Shown here: positions 1 through 8,755 of the stretch, one piece after another
Layout of the letters: each line of letters opens with the position of its first letter
How positions within the stretch are numbered: the first letter of the stretch is position 1
From: JACVRW01 sp963765135
GTDB lineage: Bacteria; Actinomycetota; Thermoleophilia; Solirubrobacterales; Thermoleophilaceae
Assembly (NCBI GenBank): GCA_963765135.1
Contig: CAVXUX010000002.1
Location: 744,001 to 808,000 of the forward strand
DNA length: 64,000 bases
Reading direction: 5' to 3'
Program-made: the position numbers and the translations under genes
Notes under the pieces: generated by a model
Told to the model about the DNA's origin: nothing
The model's input: only the letters and a program-made list of their open reading frames with translations
The model's database searches: none

Positions 1-462
1 CGGGCCGCGTTCCTGATCGTGCACGACGCGGCGGCCGCGGAGGACATCGCCCAAGAGGCCTTCCTCGCCGCGATCCGGGCGCTCGATCGCTTCGACCGCC
101 GGCGCCCGTTCGGGCCCTGGCTGCACCGCATCGTCGTGAACCGGGCGATCGACTGGTCGCGCGCGCGAGCGCTGCGCCGGGAGGTGGGGGAGCCGGTCGA
201 GGGCGAGGCACCACCGCCGCGGCCGGTCGGGTGGTCCGACGAGGTGGTCGCCGCCCTCGCCACGCTCGACCCCGACCAGCGCGCCGCCGTCGTGCTGCGC
301 CACCTGCTCGAGTACACCCCAGGCGAGATCGCGCAGCTGCTGGAGCTGCCGCGCGGAACGGTGAACTCGAGGCTGCGCCGGGCGCTCGACCGGCTGGCGG
401 CGGAGCTGGAGCCGCCGGACGCGGAGTGGCCGGGCGCCGCTTCCGGGGAGGAGCGGCAATGA
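1..462 (+). CDS. ECF-type RNA polymerase sigma factor (5' partial)
   Basis: The reading frame is open from base 1, so the true start lies upstream of the window. The visible 153 residues hold the end of sigma region 2 (EDIAQEAFLAAIRALDRF, then WLHRIVVNRAIDWSR) and a complete region 4 with a helix-turn-helix (LDPDQRAAVVLRHLLEYTPG, then GTVNSRLRRALDRL). It should direct RNA polymerase to a small stress or envelope regulon. Its TGA overlaps the ATG of the next gene (ATGA at 459-462), which suggests translational coupling to that membrane protein as a possible partner or anti-sigma factor. The regulon cannot be told from the sequence. Confidence 0.9.
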   Translation, partial: RAAFLIVHDAAAAEDIAQEAFLAAIRALDRFDRRRPFGPWLHRIVVNRAIDWSRARALRREVGEPVEGEAPPPRPVGWSDEVVAALATLDPDQRAAVVLRHLLEYTPGEIAQLLELPRGTVNSRLRRALDRLAAELEPPDAEWPGAASGEERQ

Positions 463-1709
463 CCCGCCGCTCTGCCTTCGAACGCCGTCTACGGCGCGAG
501 CTCCATGGCGCGCGGCCCCCGCGCGCGGATGCGGCCGAGCGGCGCGCCTGGCACGTCGTGCGCGCCGCTCACGCTGCCCGAGCGCCGGTCCGGTCGCGGC
601 ATCGCGTCGCGCGCCTCGCGGCGGCCGTCGCTGCCGCGGTCGTCGCGGGCGCCCTCGCGCTCACCCCGGCCGGAGCCAAGATGGGCGACTGGATCGACGA
701 CGTCGTCAACCCGGCGCCGGAGGCCACCCGCTCGTCGCTCTCCTCCTTGCCCGCCCCGGGCCGGTTGCTAGTGGTTGCCGACAGCGGCGCGTGGCTCGTC
801 CACGACCACGACGGGCGACGCCGGCTCGGCGGCTTCAGCGACGCGACCTGGTCGCCCGGCGGTCGCTTCGTAGCGGCGGCACGCGGGCGCGAGCTGGTCG
901 CGGTCGACCCGTTCGGGCACGAGCGCTGGACTCGGCCCGCGCCCGGCCGCGTGACCGTGCCGCGCTGGTCGCCCGACGGCTACCGGATCGCATACCGCAG
1001 CGGGGCGGACCTGCGCGTGGCCACCGGCGACAACGCCGACGACTGGCTGCTCGCGCGTGGCACTGCCTCGACCCCGCCGGCCTGGAAGCCGCTCGCCGCA
1101 CCCGCCGCGCAGGTGCTGGCATTCGCGGCCGACGGCCGCGTGCGGATCGTCCAGGTGGAGACGGGCGACGAGCTCGGCCGCACGCCGCCGGAGCCGGCGC
1201 CGCGCGAGATCTGGTGGGCGGACGGCGGCCGCCGGCTGGTGACCGTCGGCTCGCGAACCGTGCGCATCCACGGACCGCGCGGCCGGCTGCTGCGGACCGT
1301 GGAGCTGCCGGCCGGCTCGAAGGCGGTCGGGTCCGCGGTTCCGCGCGGAGGTCGACGGCTTGCCGTGATCGCCACGCGCGGGTCGGCGAGCAGCCTGCTC
1401 GTCGTCCGACTGGACCGTGCGACACCTCCCCGGTCGCTGTTCTCGGCGCGCGGCGAGTTCGCGGGCGTGACGTGGTCGATCGACGGATCGCTGATCGTGG
1501 TCGGGCTGCCGCAGGCGGACCAGTGGCTGTACGTGCGCCCGCGGGGGGCGGGAGCTCCCGAGTCCGTCGGCCGGATCCGGCACCTGTTCGAAGGCGGGCT
1601 CGAACCGCGTCGCGGGGCATTCCCACGCCCGGCGGGGTGGTGCTACAGGGAGCCGACCGCTACCGGGACGAGCGAGCAGTCGCCCTGCTTGTCGGGCTCG
1701 GCGCCGTAG
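459..1709 (+). CDS. Single-pass membrane protein with extracytoplasmic beta-propeller, putative anti-sigma partner
   Basis: The 416-aa protein has a basic N-terminal segment of about 45 residues, one membrane helix at about residues 48-70 (RLAAAVAAAVVAGALALTPA) and a long C-terminal part with repeated WSPDG/WSPGG and WSIDG motifs typical of TolB/WD40-like propellers. The ATG overlaps the sigma factor stop by 4 bp. Cytoplasmic N-terminus, one helix and an outside sensor domain is the usual anti-sigma layout, but I see no clear ZAS (HxxxCxxC) motif, so the anti-sigma role is inferred from position and topology. The last 30 residues look less constrained than the propeller. Confidence 0.6.
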   Translation: MTRRSAFERRLRRELHGARPPRADAAERRAWHVVRAAHAARAPVRSRHRVARLAAAVAAAVVAGALALTPAGAKMGDWIDDVVNPAPEATRSSLSSLPAPGRLLVVADSGAWLVHDHDGRRRLGGFSDATWSPGGRFVAAARGRELVAVDPFGHERWTRPAPGRVTVPRWSPDGYRIAYRSGADLRVATGDNADDWLLARGTASTPPAWKPLAAPAAQVLAFAADGRVRIVQVETGDELGRTPPEPAPREIWWADGGRRLVTVGSRTVRIHGPRGRLLRTVELPAGSKAVGSAVPRGGRRLAVIATRGSASSLLVVRLDRATPPRSLFSARGEFAGVTWSIDGSLIVVGLPQADQWLYVRPRGAGAPESVGRIRHLFEGGLEPRRGAFPRPAGWCYREPTATGTSEQSPCLSGSAP

Positions 1710-1739
1710 ATCCACTGGCCCGGCCCGCCGACCCGATGC

Positions 1740-2117
1740 ATGATGGTGAGCGTGCCGCGAGCAATCAGCAAATGCCCCAATTGTGGGGAGCCGGTCAGCC
1801 CGTTCGCGGCGGGGTGTGCGGTCTGCGGCACCGACCTCGAGGCCGCCCGAGCGGAGCTGGCAGCCAAGCGGGCGCGCCGGCCGACCCTGCCCGGTCCGAT
1901 TCGCCTCGGCGACGACGCGGTGCGCATCGGTGTCGGCGTGATCGCCACCGTGTTCTCGCCGGTGATGGGCGCGCTGCTCACCGGGTACTTCGCCTACGAC
2001 GCCGACCGCAACGGCCGCACCGCCACGCGCAACCTGATGATCGCGCTGCTCGGGCTGAGCCTGATCGGCGTGTTCGCCTACGCCCAGCTCTGGGGCGGGC
2101 TGATCATCGGGCTCTGA
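1740..2117 (+). CDS. Zinc-ribbon membrane protein
   Basis: The 125-aa protein starts with a zinc-ribbon built from two CxxC pairs (CPNCGEPVSPFAAGCAVCG, residues about 12-30). A linker rich in Ala and Arg follows, then two hydrophobic segments (about residues 64-86 and 101-123) separated by a short charged loop (DADRNGRTATRN). Proteins of this layout are widespread in actinobacteria and mostly uncharacterised; a structural or regulatory role at the membrane is all that can be said. Two ATGs are adjacent at the start. Confidence 0.7.
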   Translation: MMVSVPRAISKCPNCGEPVSPFAAGCAVCGTDLEAARAELAAKRARRPTLPGPIRLGDDAVRIGVGVIATVFSPVMGALLTGYFAYDADRNGRTATRNLMIALLGLSLIGVFAYAQLWGGLIIGL

Positions 2118-2119
2118 CG

Positions 2120-2422
2120 TCAGTTCTTGACGATCACGGCCACCAGGGCGATCGCGAAGGCGATCACGCCGATGCCGAGGGCGACGCCGAGATTGGCGGC
2201 CCCGGCGAGGTCCGCGATGAGCGACACGACCGCGAAGACGGCAACGAGGACGCCGACCTGAGCGACGAAGGACAGGCGCGGAGGCCGGCGGTTCGGAGCG
2301 GGGGGACCAGGCGCCCAGCCGCGGCCGCTCTGCGCGCGCCCCGCCGCCCCGCGCCGCCCCGCCCTTCGGCGGGTCGCCGCTGCTGCCCGTCCCGCTCTGC
2401 GCCGGCCTCCGGCCGCTTCCAC
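2120..2422 (-). CDS. Small membrane protein, two predicted helices
   Basis: The GTG-started frame encodes about 100 aa. The first 50 residues are Arg/Ala/Pro-rich and possibly disordered. The C-terminal half has two hydrophobic helices (SFVAQVGVLVAVFAVVSLIA, then a second one ending in VIVKN). It starts 15 bp after meaB on the same strand and may be cotranscribed with it. I do not recognise a family. The N-terminal extension is compositionally odd and the true start may differ, so only the C-terminal half is convincing. Confidence 0.5.
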   Translation of the reverse strand: MEAAGGRRRAGRAAAATRRRAGRRGAAGRAQSGRGWAPGPPAPNRRPPRLSFVAQVGVLVAVFAVVSLIADLAGAANLGVALGIGVIAFAIALVAVIVKN

Positions 2423-2437
2423 GCTCGCGACGCCGGC

Positions 2438-3394
2438 TCACTTTCGTGCCTCCTCGAGCGCCGCCACCAGCTCGGCGACCGACTCCCCGGGGCTTCGGCT
2501 CTCCAGCAGGCGCTGCGCCTCGCGGCGGCCGCCCAGCCCTCGCAGCGCGCTCTCGCCGTGCTCCGCGGCGAACTCCCTCAGCGCCGAGAGGCGCCGCGCG
2601 CGCAGGCGGCGCTGCGCCAGATCCACCCGGCCGCGGTGCGCCTCCAGCTCGCTGGCCAGCTCGTCGATGCTCGTCGGCGGCGGCACCGACGACACCGCCA
2701 CGACCGGCACGTCGCTCGACCCCAGCGCCGCCAGCGCCTGGTGCAGATCGGCTCGCGCGCGCTTGGCGGCGTCGCCCAGGTCGGCTTTGGTCACCACGAG
2801 CACGTCTGGCACCTCCATGATCCCGGCCTTCAGGAACTGCAGCACGTCTCCCGAGGCCGGCTGCACCACCACCGCCACCGTGTCGCAGACCTCCTCGACG
2901 TCGGTCTCCGATTGACCCACGCCGACGGTCTCGACCACCACCACGTCGAACACGGGCGCCAGCGCGTCGGCGGCCTCGCGCGTTGCGGCGGCGAGCCCGC
3001 CGAGTCGCCCGCCGGCCGCGGTCGACCGGATCAGGATGCCGTCGTCCTTGGGGTCGTGCTCGATCCGGGCGCGGTCGCCGAGCAGGGAGCCGCCGGACCG
3101 CTTCGAGGACGGATCTACCGCCAGCACCGCGACCGTTCGGCCGGCGGCGCGCCACTCGGCAACGAGCGCGGAGAGCAGGGTCGACTTGCCGGCGCCCGGC
3201 GGTCCCGTGATCCCGACGAGGTGGGCCGGCGCCTCGCCGCCGAGGGCGGTGGGGGAGACCTCGGCGAGCAGCGCCGCGGCGGCCTGCCGCCCCGCGGGCG
3301 AGCGGTCCTCGATCAGGTTGAGCGCGGCCGGCGCGGCGGCGCGGTCGCCTGCGCGCAGGCGACGTCCGAGCTCGGCGGGATCGGCGACGGCCAT
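2438..3394 (-). CDS. meaB: MeaB-type GTPase, chaperone of B12-dependent acyl-CoA mutases
   Basis: The 318-aa protein is a G3E-family P-loop GTPase. It has the Walker A motif GPPGAGKS (about residues 65-72), the VDPSS switch segment, the ETVGVGQSE motif and TKAD for guanine recognition. MeaB/ArgK proteins gate cofactor loading and protect methylmalonyl- or ethylmalonyl-CoA mutase from inactivation. A mutase of that family lies 2 kb away on the same strand (5621-7611), which supports the assignment. Length matches the family (about 320 aa). Confidence 0.93.
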   Translation of the reverse strand: MAVADPAELGRRLRAGDRAAAPAALNLIEDRSPAGRQAAAALLAEVSPTALGGEAPAHLVGITGPPGAGKSTLLSALVAEWRAAGRTVAVLAVDPSSKRSGGSLLGDRARIEHDPKDDGILIRSTAAGGRLGGLAAATREAADALAPVFDVVVVETVGVGQSETDVEEVCDTVAVVVQPASGDVLQFLKAGIMEVPDVLVVTKADLGDAAKRARADLHQALAALGSSDVPVVAVSSVPPPTSIDELASELEAHRGRVDLAQRRLRARRLSALREFAAEHGESALRGLGGRREAQRLLESRSPGESVAELVAALEEARK

Positions 3395-3406
3395 CGGCGC
3401 GGCACG

Positions 3407-4387
3407 CTAGCGGGCGAGCAGAGCGGCGGTGGTCGCGATGACCCAGTCCGGGTCCCGGAGCACCTGACGACGAGTGAAGCGCACCGTCTCCCAGCCCGCC
3501 AGGCGAGCGCGCTGGTCGCGCCGCCGATCGCTCTCGAACCCGTGGCGGGTGCCGTGGGAGCCCCAGCCGTCGGTCTCGACGATGAGTCGTTGGGTAGTCC
3601 AGACGAAATCAGCTTTGATGGGTGGACCGTCGTCGACTTCGAGCCATTGGTTCACGGCTGGCCGCGGTAGGCCGGCGTTGCGGCACAGCTCGAGGTAGCG
3701 GTCCTCGAGGGCGTTGGCGGTGAGGCCCGGCTCGTCGTCGAGCTCCCCGAGCAGATCGCGCAGGACGCCGGCGCCACGGCGGCCGTTGGCATGGGCGAGC
3801 ACGTCGTGGAGGTCGTCGAGGTCGAAGACGCGCATCATCTCGGCCTGCTCGAGGGCGCGCTCGAGCTGGCGGCGTGGAACGACATCGGCCAGATCCAGCA
3901 GCGTGCGCGCGACGGTGGTGCACGGGATGCCGTGGCGTTTCGTGACGTCGTGGGGGCGGAGCGTGGGGGAGGCGTGGGCGTGGATGCCGGCGCGCGATCG
4001 GGCTGACTGCAGCGGCAAGGAGATGTCCGTCTTCGGGCTGTTGTCTTCGCGGAGGCCCTGGAGCCCGCCGGCCGTCCGGTGGCTGGCGACCGCCCTGGGC
4101 CCGTAGGCGAGCACGGCAGCCATGGTGCGCCCGTGCCCGGTGAGGCGATCGTGGCCGACCGCGTAGACGCCGCGGTGGATGGGGTAGAGGCGGCCGGCCC
4201 GCACGCGGTTCCTCACACCGCTTGCGGTGAGGCCAGCCAACTGCAGCTGACCAAGGGTGATCACCCCGTGCTGGCGCCTCGCGAGCTCCCCGATAGCCGT
4301 ATCCCGAGGGGGTTCCGGAAGATCCGTCCCTATACGGGACGCTTCTTCCGGGACCCCCCTCCCGGACGGCTGCGGCGCTCCCTTCAT
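3407..4387 (-). CDS. AbiEi-like winged-helix plus DUF559 (Vsr-like nuclease fold) protein
   Basis: The 326-aa protein has an N-terminal AbiEi-antitoxin-like winged helix (ELARRQHGVITLGQL to HRGVYAVGH, residues about 33-80). A middle region follows (RTLLDLADVVPRRQLERALE), then a C-terminal DUF559-like nuclease fold with conserved acidic and basic residues (KADFVW, IVETDGWGSHGTRHGFESDR, GWETVRFTRRQV). Such proteins are very common in Thermoleophilia and other actinobacteria; their function is unknown and no AbiEii toxin lies beside it. ATG at 4387 is the only usable start before the conserved domain. It places a 51-bp palindrome (4308-4358) inside codons about 10-27. Confidence 0.75.
   Translation of the reverse strand: MKGAPQPSGRGVPEEASRIGTDLPEPPRDTAIGELARRQHGVITLGQLQLAGLTASGVRNRVRAGRLYPIHRGVYAVGHDRLTGHGRTMAAVLAYGPRAVASHRTAGGLQGLREDNSPKTDISLPLQSARSRAGIHAHASPTLRPHDVTKRHGIPCTTVARTLLDLADVVPRRQLERALEQAEMMRVFDLDDLHDVLAHANGRRGAGVLRDLLGELDDEPGLTANALEDRYLELCRNAGLPRPAVNQWLEVDDGPPIKADFVWTTQRLIVETDGWGSHGTRHGFESDRRRDQRARLAGWETVRFTRRQVLRDPDWVIATTAALLAR
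4308..4358. repeat. 51-bp near-perfect palindrome in the 5' end of the AbiEi/DUF559 gene
   Basis: The left arm GGGGGTTCCGGAAGA (4308-4322) pairs with TCTTCCGGGACCCCC (4344-4358), 14 of 15 bases. Inside are a 2-nt internal mismatch, a second perfect stem CGTCCC/GGGACG (4325-4330, 4336-4341) and the loop TATAC. In RNA this would be a strong two-part hairpin. It could be an operator, a mobile palindromic repeat, or a structured leader. It encodes a poorly conserved, charged N-terminus (SRIGTDLPEPP), consistent with DNA-level rather than protein-level constraint. Confidence 0.85.
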
Positions 4388-4432
4388 CGCTGCCGTTAAG
4401 CGCCTCGCGGCGCCGCTGCGCCCCGGGTGGGG

Positions 4433-5584
4433 CTACGGGTCGCCCAGGCGTGTGTGCACCCAGTCCAGGATCGCCCCGTTGTAGTCGGCCGGCTCGGCGG
4501 CGTCGGTGTTCGTGCCGTTCTTGTTGGTCACCACGTGCGTCGCGCAGCTTCCCGGCGCGGTCGCCGGGCTCACGCACACGCGCAGGTTGCGCGATTTCGA
4601 GCCGCCCCCCAGGCCGGCGATGGCCGCGCGCAGCGGCTCGTGCGCGCAGTCCGCGGCCCCGAGGGTCACCGAGCTCCCGTCTCGCAGCGGGCACGACATC
4701 GACGTCGCGCCGCAGACGTTCGGGTCGGCCCGGCTCCACGTGTGCAGCAGCGGCACCGTCAGCTCACCGCGGCTGACGAGCTTGTCCGGCTCGTTCTTGA
4801 TGTCGGCGAGCTGGAACTGCGTGCGCGCCTGGATCGCGGCCAGCACGCCGGGCCCCCGTGCCTGGCCGGGGCACGTGCCCTGGTCGAAACGCGCCCGCTC
4901 CCACTCGAGGTTCACCACGCCCGAGTCCACCACGGCGCCCGCGGGCGGGATGCCCTGCTTCTCCAGGCCGAAGGCCACCGACAGCGCCCCCGCCGAGCCG
5001 GCGCTCGTCCCGTGCAGGAAGAACTTGCCGGTCGGGTACTTCGCCCGCGCGAACTGGATCGCCGCCTTGGTCGCGAACAGGCCGTTGACCGTCCGGCCGG
5101 TGCCGTCGGGCAGCGTGTTCGGGTTGTTCGGGTCGGGCTGGTCGCCGCCCGAGTAGATGTCGTGATTGCACATCGAGACGGACACCAGCCGGAACGCCGC
5201 GGCGTCCGCGCGCACCAGCTGCATCAGCCCGGTATCCCTGACGAAGCCGATCGACGTGGCCGCCGACTCCTCCGACTTGTTGCCCGCCGAAGGCTGCGGG
5301 TTGCCGGCCGAGTCGAAGAACCCCACGCCGCCGCCGCGCATGCGCACCCACAGCGGCCGCGTCACGGTGTCCGACGAGCCGACCTTGGTGCCGATCACGA
5401 AGGTCTGGTAGCCCGCGATGCTGCACGGGTAGTCGAGGTTGCGGAACTGGTCGAACTTGTAGCCGTCCACCACCGACGAACCGACGAACTCGATACGACT
5501 GGTCTTGCCCGGCTCTCCCACCGGGTGACAGCCGGTCAGTGCGGCAAGGGCGAGGGCGAGGGGGACGACCAGGGCGAGCTTCAT
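4433..5584 (-). CDS. Secreted lipoprotein, serine esterase-like (pectinacetylesterase-type fold)
   Basis: A lipoprotein signal peptide (MKLALVVPLALALAALTGC) ends in the lipobox LTGC, so the mature protein of about 365 aa should be membrane-anchored outside the cell. A nucleophile motif, HGTSAGSAGAL, resembles the GxSxG elbow of pectinacetylesterase/Notum-like hydrolases. A late CAHEPLRAAI segment could supply the catalytic His, and several Cys residues suggest disulphides. The substrate cannot be predicted. I prefer the ATG at 5584 over the GTG at 5599 because it gives a standard signal peptide. Confidence 0.65.
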   Translation of the reverse strand: MKLALVVPLALALAALTGCHPVGEPGKTSRIEFVGSSVVDGYKFDQFRNLDYPCSIAGYQTFVIGTKVGSSDTVTRPLWVRMRGGGVGFFDSAGNPQPSAGNKSEESAATSIGFVRDTGLMQLVRADAAAFRLVSVSMCNHDIYSGGDQPDPNNPNTLPDGTGRTVNGLFATKAAIQFARAKYPTGKFFLHGTSAGSAGALSVAFGLEKQGIPPAGAVVDSGVVNLEWERARFDQGTCPGQARGPGVLAAIQARTQFQLADIKNEPDKLVSRGELTVPLLHTWSRADPNVCGATSMSCPLRDGSSVTLGAADCAHEPLRAAIAGLGGGSKSRNLRVCVSPATAPGSCATHVVTNKNGTNTDAAEPADYNGAILDWVHTRLGDP

Positions 5585-5620
5585 CGGCCGCGTGAACACG
5601 GCCGCGCGCCCAAGGTTGCG

Positions 5621-7611
5621 CTACGTGACCGCGGCCGTCACGCCGTGGCGCTCGGCCACGAGTTCCACGATGTCTCCCATGATGCGGCTGACCTCGAAGT
5701 CCTTGGGCGTGTAGACCCGCGACACGCCCGCGTCGAGCAGCGCGGCCTCGTCGGCCGGGGGGATGATCCCGCCGACCACGACCGGCACGTCGGCGCCCGG
5801 CTTCCTCGAGCTCGCGCAACACCTCCGGGATCAGCTGCGCGTGCGAACCCGACAGGATCGACAGCCCGACCACGTGCACGCCCTCGTCCACGGCAGCCCG
5901 GGCGATCCGCGCCGGCGTCAGCCGGATGCCCTCGTAGACCACGTCCATGCCGGCGTCGCGCGCCCGCACGGCGATCTGCTCGGCGCCGTTGGAGTGACCG
6001 TCGAGGCCAGGCTTGCCGACCAGGATCTTGACCCGTCGCCCGAGCGCCTCGGACACCCGCTCGACGCGGTCGCGCAGCGCGGCGAGGGAATCGTCCGACG
6101 GCGCCGCGGCGGCGTCTCCCACGCCCGTGGGCGCCCGGTACTCGCCAAACACCGACCGAAGAGCCTCAGCCCACTCACCCGTGGTTGCCCCCGCCTGCGC
6201 CGCAGCCAGCGTCGGCGGCATGATGTTGTCGTCCGAGGAGGCCGCGGAACGGAGCGCAACCAGGGCAGCGTCGACGGCTGACTGGTCGCGACTGGAGCGC
6301 CACTCGTCGAGCGCCGCGATCGCCCCGGCCTCCACCGCCGGATCAACCCGCAGGATCCCGCCGTCCTCGCCCTCCTGCAGCGGCGAGGGCTCGGCCTCCG
6401 TGTACACGTTCTTCCCGACCACTGCCAGCTCGCCCGTCTCGATCCGGCGCATGCGCTCGCGGTGCGACTCGACCATCTGCGTCTTCATGTACGGCACGGC
6501 CGCCACAGCCCCGCCGCGCTCGGCCACCAGCGCCATCTCCTCGCGGGCGCCCGCGACCAGCTCGGACACCAGGCCGTCCATGACCTTCGAGCCCTCGAAG
6601 ATGTCGGGGTAATCGAGCAGGTCGGTCTCGTAGGCCAGGATCTGCTGGATCCGCAGCGACCACTGCTGGTCCCACGGCCGCGGCAACCCCAGCGCCTCGT
6701 TCCACGCCGGCAGCTGCAGGGCCCGGGCGCGGGCGTCGCGGCCCATCGTCACGGCCAGCGCCTCGAGCACGATCCGGATGATGTTGTTCTCCGGCTGCGA
6801 CTCGGTCAGCCCCAGCGAGTTCACCTGCACGCCGTAGCGGAACCGAAGGAACCGGTCGTCGTCCACGCCGTAGCGCGTGCGCCCGATCTCCTCCCAGAGC
6901 TGGCCCATCGCGCGCAGCTTCGCGTGCTCCTCGACGAAGCGGATGCCCGGCGTTGACGAAGAACGACATGCGGCCGAACACGCGCGGGAACGACTCGGCC
7001 GGAACCCGCTCGCGCACGCGGTCGAGCACGGCCTCGGCGGTCGAGAGCGCGTAGGCGATCTCCTGCACCGGCGTGGCCCCGGCCTCCTGGAGGTGGTACG
7101 AGCAGATGTTGATCGGGTTCCACTTCGGCACCTCGTCGACCGTGAACGCGATCATGTCCGCGATCAGGCGCATCGAGGGCTCGGGCGGGAACGCGTAGGT
7201 GCCGCGCGAGAGGAACTCCTTGATGATGTCGTTCTGGGTCGTGCCCTGGAGGGCGCTCCGGGAGACGCCGTTCTCCTCGGCGACCGTCATGTAGAGGGCC
7301 AGCAGCCAAGCCGCGGTCGCGTTGATCGTCATCGACGTGTTCATCTCGTCGAGCGGGATGCCGTCGAGCAGGGCGTGCATGTCGCCCTTGTGGGCGATCG
7401 ATACGCCGACCTTGCCGACCTCGCCGCGCGACAGCTCGTGATCGGGGTCGTAGCCCGTCTGCGTGGGCAGATCGAACGCGATCGAGAGCCCCGTCTGGCC
7501 CTTCGCGAGGTTCCTGCGATAGAGCGCGTTGGACTCCCGCGCCGTCGAATGGCCGGCGTAGGTGCGCATCACCCAGGGGTGGTCGCGCTCGGGGAGCCGA
7601 TGCTCGCTCAC
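5621..7611 (-). CDS. ecm: Ethylmalonyl-CoA mutase (MeaA-like, B12-dependent), interrupted by two 1-base insertions
   Basis: After correction the chain is about 662 aa, with substrate-binding barrel and B12 domain in one polypeptide. Diagnostic stretches are HPWVMRTYAGHSTA, LSIAFDLPTQTGYDPDHEL, MNTSMTINATAAW and CSYHLQEAGATPVQE, matching the ethylmalonyl-CoA mutase/MeaA branch better than methylmalonyl-CoA mutase. The cobalamin motif DGHSNG is present. It converts ethylmalonyl-CoA to methylsuccinyl-CoA. The frame breaks twice, each time at CCC on the plus strand where CC restores the protein: 6946-6948 (after MSFFVNAG) and 5796-5798 (before DVPVVVGGIIPP). ccr and meaB nearby support the pathway. 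Start is GTG. Confidence 0.88.
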
Positions 7612-7658
7612 TCCGAGAATTGTATGGTCGGGTCGCTTTGTCCCGTGCCATTGACGTC

Positions 7659-8468
7659 ATGCACCTGGGACGAGACCGGGTGATCTGCGCGTATGAGGTG
7701 AACGGCCTCATCATCGATCCGGGCCCGGGCTCCTGCGTGGAGACGCTGCTGGACCAGCTCGGGCCGGCCAAGCCGCGCGCCCTGCTGCTGACGCACATCC
7801 ACCTCGACCACGCCGGCGCCGCCGGTGTGCTCTGCCGGCGCTTCCCCGAGCTCCAGGTCTACGTGCACGAGGTCGGCGCGCCGCACCTGGTCGACCCGTC
7901 GAAGCTGCTCGAGAGCGCCGGCCGCCTCTACGGTGACGACATGTGGGAGCTGTGGGGCGAGGTCGCGCCCGTCCCCGAGGAGCGCATCCACTCGCTCAGC
8001 GGCGGCGAGACCGTCGAGGGCTTCCGCGTCGCGTACACGCCCGGCCACGCGTCGCACCACGTCTGCTACCTCCGCGAGGAGACCGGCGACGCCTACGTGG
8101 GCGACGTGGCCGGCGTTCGCATCCCGCCCTACGAGCACACGGTGGCGCCGACGCCGCCGCCCGACATCGACGTGGAAGCCTGGCTCGACTCGATCCACAC
8201 CGTCGCCTCATGGAACCCGCACTCGCTCTGCCTGACCCACTTCGGCCAGGTCACGGACGTAGCCGATCACCTCCACCGGGTGCGCTCGTCGCTGATCGAC
8301 GCCGCCGACTCCGCGCGCCTGGACGGCGAGGAGCGCTTCATCGCCAACTTCGAGCAGCAGCTGGTGGAGGGCACCGACCGGGCGGCGGTCGAGGCCTTCG
8401 AGCAGGCGATCCCGCCCGACCAGGCCTACCAGGGCCTCGCCCGCTACTGGCGCAAGCGAGCCGGATGA
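7659..8468 (+). CDS. Metallo-beta-lactamase-fold hydrolase
   Basis: The protein (269 aa from the ATG at 7659; a TTG at 7620 would add 13 residues) carries the zinc-binding motif THIHLDHAG (HxHxDH), a downstream TPGHASHH and the bridging Asp in YVGDVAG, with a final His in CLTHFG. This is the glyoxalase II/RNase Z-like hydrolase group, with a C-terminal helical extension. The substrate is unknown. The start is divergent from ecm (48 bp between starts) and the stop overlaps clpS by ATGA. Confidence 0.8.
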   Translation: MHLGRDRVICAYEVNGLIIDPGPGSCVETLLDQLGPAKPRALLLTHIHLDHAGAAGVLCRRFPELQVYVHEVGAPHLVDPSKLLESAGRLYGDDMWELWGEVAPVPEERIHSLSGGETVEGFRVAYTPGHASHHVCYLREETGDAYVGDVAGVRIPPYEHTVAPTPPPDIDVEAWLDSIHTVASWNPHSLCLTHFGQVTDVADHLHRVRSSLIDAADSARLDGEERFIANFEQQLVEGTDRAAVEAFEQAIPPDQAYQGLARYWRKRAG

Positions 8469-8755
8469 CGCAGACGGTCGAGAAGCCGCGCGTCTCCGGT
8501 CCGTCGGACACCGGGCTCGGCGGTCACTGGCGCGTGATCGTGCTGAACGACGACCACAACACGTTCGAGGGCGTGGCCACCGCGCTGTCGACCGTGCTGC
8601 CCGGCGTCACCTACGACAAGGGCATGGCGCTTGCCAACCAGATCCACAACAGCGGGCGCGCGATCGTCTGGTCAGGAGCGCGCGAGCTGGCCGAGCACTA
8701 CTGGGAGCAGCTCGGCGGGCGCGGGCTCACGCTTGCTCCTCTTGAGCAAGGCTGA
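8465..8755 (+). CDS. clpS: ATP-dependent Clp protease adaptor ClpS
   Basis: The 96-aa protein contains the ClpS core: WRVIVLNDDHNTFEGVATAL with the LNDD-H-TFE signature, then a helix region (AMALANQIHNSGRAIVW corresponds to the family's MLxxH segment). ClpS delivers N-degron substrates to ClpA/ClpC. The ATG overlaps the preceding stop (ATGA). The 3' end overlaps the convergent gene at 8727-9050 by 29 bp. Confidence 0.88.
   Translation: MTQTVEKPRVSGPSDTGLGGHWRVIVLNDDHNTFEGVATALSTVLPGVTYDKGMALANQIHNSGRAIVWSGARELAEHYWEQLGGRGLTLAPLEQG

Noticed and set aside
791..3670. Very long open frames (up to 959 codons) opposite or overlapping real genes, for example across meaB and the propeller gene
   Set aside because: They are Arg/Ala/Pro-rich shadows caused by high GC content, lack any recognisable motif and run through several well-supported genes.
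5621..7611. ecm as a decayed pseudogene, or as methylmalonyl-CoA mutase
   Set aside because: Both breaks are one-base additions to a CC pair with full conservation on either side, and the sequence signatures fit ethylmalonyl-CoA mutase (MeaA type) beside ccr.
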